Positions 7,454 through 10,627 of a DNA stretch of 10,627 nt are shown piece by piece. This stretch comes from an uncultured Flavobacteriia bacterium (GTDB taxonomy: Bacteria > Bacteroidota > Bacteroidia > Flavobacteriales > Flavobacteriaceae). The notes beneath the pieces are model-generated. The model did no database searches and was not told where the DNA came from. It saw nothing but the letters and a program-made list of their open reading frames with translations. The stretch lies in assembly GCA_946482495.1 (NCBI GenBank), contig CAMLRV010000065.1, positions 1 through 10,627 on the forward strand, in the 5' to 3' direction. Position numbers and translations under genes: made by a program. Each line of letters starts with the position of its first letter. The first letter of the stretch is position 1.

Positions 7454-7461
7454 CAAAAGTA
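7454..7461 (-). promoter_or_regulatory. Candidate -7 box of glyS
   Basis: The minus strand reads TACTTTTG, an exact TAnnTTTG match, ending only four bases (CATC) before the glyS ATG. Transcription would start at or beside the start codon, implying a leaderless or nearly leaderless mRNA. No well-spaced TTG -33 element is seen, so this is tentative. Confidence 0.4.
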
Positions 7462-7495
7462 AAAATAGCAAAGGAATTATAAAAGGAATTTCTAA

Positions 7496-8311
7496 TTAAT
7501 TATAATTGAAAATTGTAGAGCTAATTTTAGTCGTTCCAGAATATAAATTTACAATATAACGACCTTTAAAAGTTTTGCCTTTTTCTAAATCAACATAAGT
7601 ACAAACATCTGTAATTTGTTGGTTGTAATCAAACTTAGCTAATTTGCTATATTTTAAAACCGCATTGTTTTTTTCGTAAACTAAACCTTCTACTGAAACA
7701 ATATCATTTTTAGGGTTTATAACTTGAACAAAAAGTTCTTTTTCACCATTTGAAATAGCGTCATTTTTATCTACAGTGAAACAAACTCTAATTTGCTCAA
7801 TTGCTTTTGCTTTGCTTGGCGAAGAATTTTCAGTTAAAAATTTCACTCCTTTAACTTGTAAGTTAGTGATTTCAAATCTTGAATTTCCTGAAGTATTTTT
7901 TTGAACAATTTTAGATTTTTTTTCTTCTGGACTAACCCCAGATTTCATCTTCTCAATTTCTTTCAACTTATCTTGAAGAATAGTAATTGAGTCTTTAATT
8001 GTTTTTATTTCTTGATTTAATTCTAATAAATTTTTAAAACCTAACTCTTTTTTTGCGCCTGTAACCTCATCATTTTGAGAATTTAAAACCGCGAAACTAT
8101 CTTCATTATTATCATAAACTAAAGAAATGGAATCATATTTTTCAATAACTTCAGCTAATTGATTTTGTGTTAATAGACTTTCCTTTTTTAAACTATCTTG
8201 TAATTCCTTTGATGATTTGTTATCTTTATAGCTTTTAAAAAGCACAATCAATATGAATACTGATAAGGCGAGTATCGTAAATTTATATGAATTCGTTTTA
8301 TTGGATGACAT
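7496..8311 (-). CDS. Hypothetical protein: N-terminal membrane anchor, coiled coil, C-terminal domain
   Basis: I do not recognise this 271-aa protein. It begins with a short lysine-containing segment and one hydrophobic helix (about residues 11-25, FTILALSVFILIVLF) without a cleavage motif or lipobox. This suggests an inner-membrane anchor with the rest in the periplasm. Residues about 30-121 are charged and heptad-like (for example LNQEIKTIKDSITILQDKLKEIEKMK), probably a coiled coil. A Lys/Ser-rich linker (about 122-143) leads to a C-terminal region (about 145-271) rich in alternating hydrophobic residues, probably a beta-sandwich. It holds two cysteines (Cys177, Cys237) that could form a disulfide. 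It lies upstream of glyS on the same strand and 43 bp from the divergent comF-like gene. The translation reads as a normal coding gene with no frameshift. Function unknown; a role in envelope structure or as a secretion accessory would be a guess. Confidence 0.8.
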   Translation of the reverse strand: MSSNKTNSYKFTILALSVFILIVLFKSYKDNKSSKELQDSLKKESLLTQNQLAEVIEKYDSISLVYDNNEDSFAVLNSQNDEVTGAKKELGFKNLLELNQEIKTIKDSITILQDKLKEIEKMKSGVSPEEKKSKIVQKNTSGNSRFEITNLQVKGVKFLTENSSPSKAKAIEQIRVCFTVDKNDAISNGEKELFVQVINPKNDIVSVEGLVYEKNNAVLKYSKLAKFDYNQQITDVCTYVDLEKGKTFKGRYIVNLYSGTTKISSTIFNYN

Positions 8312-8354
8312 ACTTTTTTGTTATTTTTAATAAATGTAAAATTATTGTTCTAAT

Positions 8355-9059
8355 ATGTTAAAATTTTTCGACGAAATACAAAAAAATCTGTTAAACGTTC
8401 TTTTTCCCGTTTTTTGTAACGGATGTAATAAATTACTACTAAAAAACGAAAATGTGATTTGCACAAAATGCATTCACAATCTGCCTTTTACACATCATCA
8501 TACAATTAAAGAAACTGAAATTTCTAAAGCTTTTTATGGCTTAGTTCCTTTTGAATTTGGGGCTTCATTATTATATTTTACAAAAAAAGGAATTTCACAA
8601 AATTTAATTCATAATTTAAAATATAGAAATCGTCAGGAAGTTGGAACTTACTTAGGCGATTTATATGCTTCGGAATTAAAAAATTTGGAAGTTTTTAAAC
8701 ATATTGATGTGATTCTTCCTGTGCCCTTACATAAAAAAAGATTTCAGGAAAGAGGCTACAATCAGGTGACAACTTTTTGCAAAGCTATTGAAAAAAACTT
8801 AACAATACCAATACTTGACGACGTTTTAGTGAAAAATCAGAATTTAAAATCTCAAACTAATAAATCCAAAGAAGGTCGTTTAAAAAATAGTAAAAATGTG
8901 TTTTCCATTGAAAATCAGGAAAAAATAGAAGGGAAACATGTATTACTTATTGATGATGTTTTTACAACCGGTGCAACAATTGAAGCTTGTGCCAAAGAAA
9001 TTTTAAACATAAAAAACACAAAAATTAGCCTCCTAACCATGGCGTACTCGCAATCATAA
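8355..9059 (+). CDS. comF: ComF family phosphoribosyltransferase-like protein
   Basis: This 234-aa protein is a double-domain ComF/GntX-family protein. An N-terminal zinc finger CNGC-x11-CTKC (Cys21, Cys24, Cys36, Cys39) is followed by a type I phosphoribosyltransferase fold. The family signature VILPVPLHKKRFQERGYNQ is at 119-137, and the PRPP-binding loop VLLIDDVFTTGAT at 196-208 includes the Asp200-Asp201 pair. In competent bacteria ComF helps internalised single-stranded DNA become available for transformation; in others the role is unclear and the enzymatic substrate is not established. The start ATG fits the family, which begins about 20 residues before the first cysteine. The gene is divergent from the unknown membrane gene, with only 43 bp between them, and is followed after 70 bp by the Ig-like lipoprotein gene. 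No terminator is visible after it. No other competence gene is in the window. Confidence 0.92.
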   Translation: MLKFFDEIQKNLLNVLFPVFCNGCNKLLLKNENVICTKCIHNLPFTHHHTIKETEISKAFYGLVPFEFGASLLYFTKKGISQNLIHNLKYRNRQEVGTYLGDLYASELKNLEVFKHIDVILPVPLHKKRFQERGYNQVTTFCKAIEKNLTIPILDDVLVKNQNLKSQTNKSKEGRLKNSKNVFSIENQEKIEGKHVLLIDDVFTTGATIEACAKEILNIKNTKISLLTMAYSQS

Positions 9060-9098
9060 ATTTTATTTAAATATTATGAGGAAAGGGAATATAATTGT

Positions 9099-9106
9099 TA
9101 CTTTGC
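9099..9106 (+). promoter_or_regulatory. Weak -7-like box before the Ig-like lipoprotein gene
   Basis: TACTTTGC resembles the Bacteroidota -7 box with one base missing from the spacer (TAnTTTG), 23 nt before the ATG at 9130. No spaced TTG -33 element is evident. Read-through from comF is equally possible, because no terminator lies between the two genes. Confidence 0.25.
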
Positions 9107-9129
9107 ATTACTAAATTATGATATAATTA

Positions 9130-10627
9130 ATGAAAAAAATCATCTTCATACTTACTATAATTTCTGTATTATTTATCAGTTGTGCTAAAAGAGGAACGAT
9201 AACTGGCGGTCCGAAAGACACAATTGCTCCTGTAATCGTAAGAAGTAATCCTAAAAATTTCTCCACCAATTTCACTGGAAAAGCGATCCGAATTGACTTT
9301 AGCGAATACATTAAAGTAAAAGATATCAATAAGCAATTGATTATTTCTCCTCCAATGGCAAAAAACCCAACAGTGATTCCTCAAGGTAGCGCGAGTAGGT
9401 TTATTTCTATTACCTTAAATGAAGAGTTAAAACCAAATACGACTTATAGTTTCAACTTCGGACAAAGTATTTCAGATTATAACGAAGGCATTCCGTATTC
9501 GCAATTTAAATATGTTTTTTCAACTGGTGCATTTGTAGATTCGTTAGCGATTTCAGGTAATGTAAAAGATGCTTTCGAAAACAAAACAGATGAGTTTGTA
9601 AGTGTAATGTTATACGATGCCGCTACTTATAATGATTCATTAGTATACAAGCAAAAACCGGTTTATATCACTAATACTTTAGAAAAAAATAACGCTTTCA
9701 AAATTGAAAACATCAAAGAAGGTGAATATTATTTAGTGGCTTTAAAAGACCACAATAACAATTATAATTTTCAATCTAAATCGGAAAAAATTGCTTTTAA
9801 AAAGGAAAAAATTAAGATTCCAACCGAAAGTACATACGACTTAAATTTATTTGCTGAAAAAAGCGAAATCAAGACTTATAGTCCAACTTTAGAAAGCAAT
9901 AATAAATTATTTTTAGGTTATGAAGGTGATGCTAAAAATGTGAAAATTTTTACGAAAAAGAACAACATTGAAACACCTTTACGATTTACCAATTCAGAAA
10001 ATAGAAAGTCGGATACTTTACAGGTTTTCCTTCCAAATGATGCAAAAGATTCTATAAATATTATTGTGAAATCGGACAATTATAGTAAAGATTATAATGT
10101 CAAATTAAAAAAACTTAAAGAAGCCGATTCGTTAAAAGTTACCTTGTATTCCAATAAGAATTTTACTTTTTACGAAAAACTATCTTTATCTACGACGACT
10201 CCAATAAAAAAGATAAATTCTGAAAAAATATTTTTAAGAAAAAAAGATAGTACTTTAGTTCCTTTTACTACAGAAATAAACGATTTTGAACAATTGATTT
10301 CCTTCGATTTTAAACAAGAAGAAGATCAAAAATATACCATTGAATTATTACCAGGTGCAATTGAAGACGACTACAATACTAAAAACGACAGTTTGAAATT
10401 TGATTTCGTTAAAGGTTCAATTAGTGATTTTGGTAATTTAAAATTGCGATTAAAAAATGTAAAGAAATTTCCTTTTATGGTTCAAATTTTGAATGGTTCT
10501 GGTGATGTAATTGGAGAAAAATATTGCACAAAAGAAACAGAAATGTATTTCGAGGCAATTCAACCAAGTAATTATCAAGTCCGATTATTTTATGACGAAA
10601 ACCATAATCAAATTTGGGATACTGGAA
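9130..10627 (+). CDS. Ig-like (SbsA-type) domain lipoprotein, 3' end beyond window
   Basis: The frame from ATG 9130 is open to the window edge (499 complete codons, no stop). It starts with a lipoprotein signal peptide, MKKIIFILTIISVLFISC, with lipidated Cys18. The mature start CAKRGTITGGPKDTIAPVI is a pattern I know from flavobacterial proteins annotated as Ig-like domain-containing. Residues about 30-132 look like a bacterial Ig-like/SbsA (Big_5) domain, from DTIAPVI through LKPNTTYSFNFG to FKYVFSTG. Next come beta-rich segments resembling carboxypeptidase-regulatory-like folds: ISGNVKDAFENK (about 140-151) ending in EGEYYLVALKDHNNN, and again YQVRLFYDENHNQIWDTG at the edge. The residues after Cys18 are Ala-Lys-Arg, not the acidic surface-export signal described for Bacteroidota lipoproteins, so retention on the periplasmic side is likely. 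Function unknown, probably envelope-related. The start gives an intact signal peptide. Confidence 0.88.
   Translation, partial: MKKIIFILTIISVLFISCAKRGTITGGPKDTIAPVIVRSNPKNFSTNFTGKAIRIDFSEYIKVKDINKQLIISPPMAKNPTVIPQGSASRFISITLNEELKPNTTYSFNFGQSISDYNEGIPYSQFKYVFSTGAFVDSLAISGNVKDAFENKTDEFVSVMLYDAATYNDSLVYKQKPVYITNTLEKNNAFKIENIKEGEYYLVALKDHNNNYNFQSKSEKIAFKKEKIKIPTESTYDLNLFAEKSEIKTYSPTLESNNKLFLGYEGDAKNVKIFTKKNNIETPLRFTNSENRKSDTLQVFLPNDAKDSINIIVKSDNYSKDYNVKLKKLKEADSLKVTLYSNKNFTFYEKLSLSTTTPIKKINSEKIFLRKKDSTLVPFTTEINDFEQLISFDFKQEEDQKYTIELLPGAIEDDYNTKNDSLKFDFVKGSISDFGNLKLRLKNVKKFPFMVQILNGSGDVIGEKYCTKETEMYFEAIQPSNYQVRLFYDENHNQIWDTG

Noticed and set aside
5378..8311. A retroelement or phage origin for the retropepsin-like gene
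   Set aside because: No reverse transcriptase, integrase, terminal repeats or phage genes are nearby. Cellular retropepsin-like proteins are common in Bacteroidota.
9076..9114. 12-codon reading frame MRKGNIIVTLHY between comF and the lipoprotein gene
   Set aside because: It is too short to judge, has no supporting signal and overlaps the candidate promoter box.

Overview
The window is AT-rich chromosomal DNA from a member of the Bacteroidota, most likely Flavobacteriaceae (Flavobacterium or a close relative). The protein sequences look flavobacterial. Start codons lack Shine-Dalgarno sequences. Several upstream regions carry matches to the Bacteroidota -7 promoter box TAnnTTTG. The layout is compact and I see no insertion sequence, phage gene, CRISPR array, tRNA or rRNA. 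The content is mostly housekeeping, and I find no convincing new multi-gene system.

Positions 1-3959 (+) hold the TCA-cycle pair sucA (2-oxoglutarate dehydrogenase E1, 5' end outside the window) and sucB (E2 dihydrolipoyl succinyltransferase), 62 bp apart. Two tandem terminator hairpins follow (3964-4034). The E3 subunit gene is not in the window.

Positions 4035-5421 (+) hold a roughly 105-nt structured RNA candidate (4049-4153). It ends 11 nt before the start codon of a 12-TM drug-efflux-type MFS transporter of the TetA-like DHA1/TCR group. The RNA resembles a family dispersed between genes in flavobacterial genomes and is the most interesting non-coding element here.

Positions 5378-8311 (-) hold three genes. 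In order of transcription they are a membrane-anchored coiled-coil protein of unknown function, glycyl-tRNA synthetase (glyS) and a small retropepsin-like aspartic protease. GlyS ends in a clear terminator, and the protease appears to have its own promoter directly after it. The protease and the MFS gene converge and overlap by 44 bp.

Positions 8355-10627 (+) hold a ComF-family phosphoribosyltransferase-like protein with its zinc finger, then the first 499 codons of a large Ig-like (SbsA-type) lipoprotein that runs off the window. The gene pairs show little functional linkage beyond sucA-sucB. The largest non-coding gap is 205 bp (3960-4164) and is fully described by the terminators and the RNA candidate.
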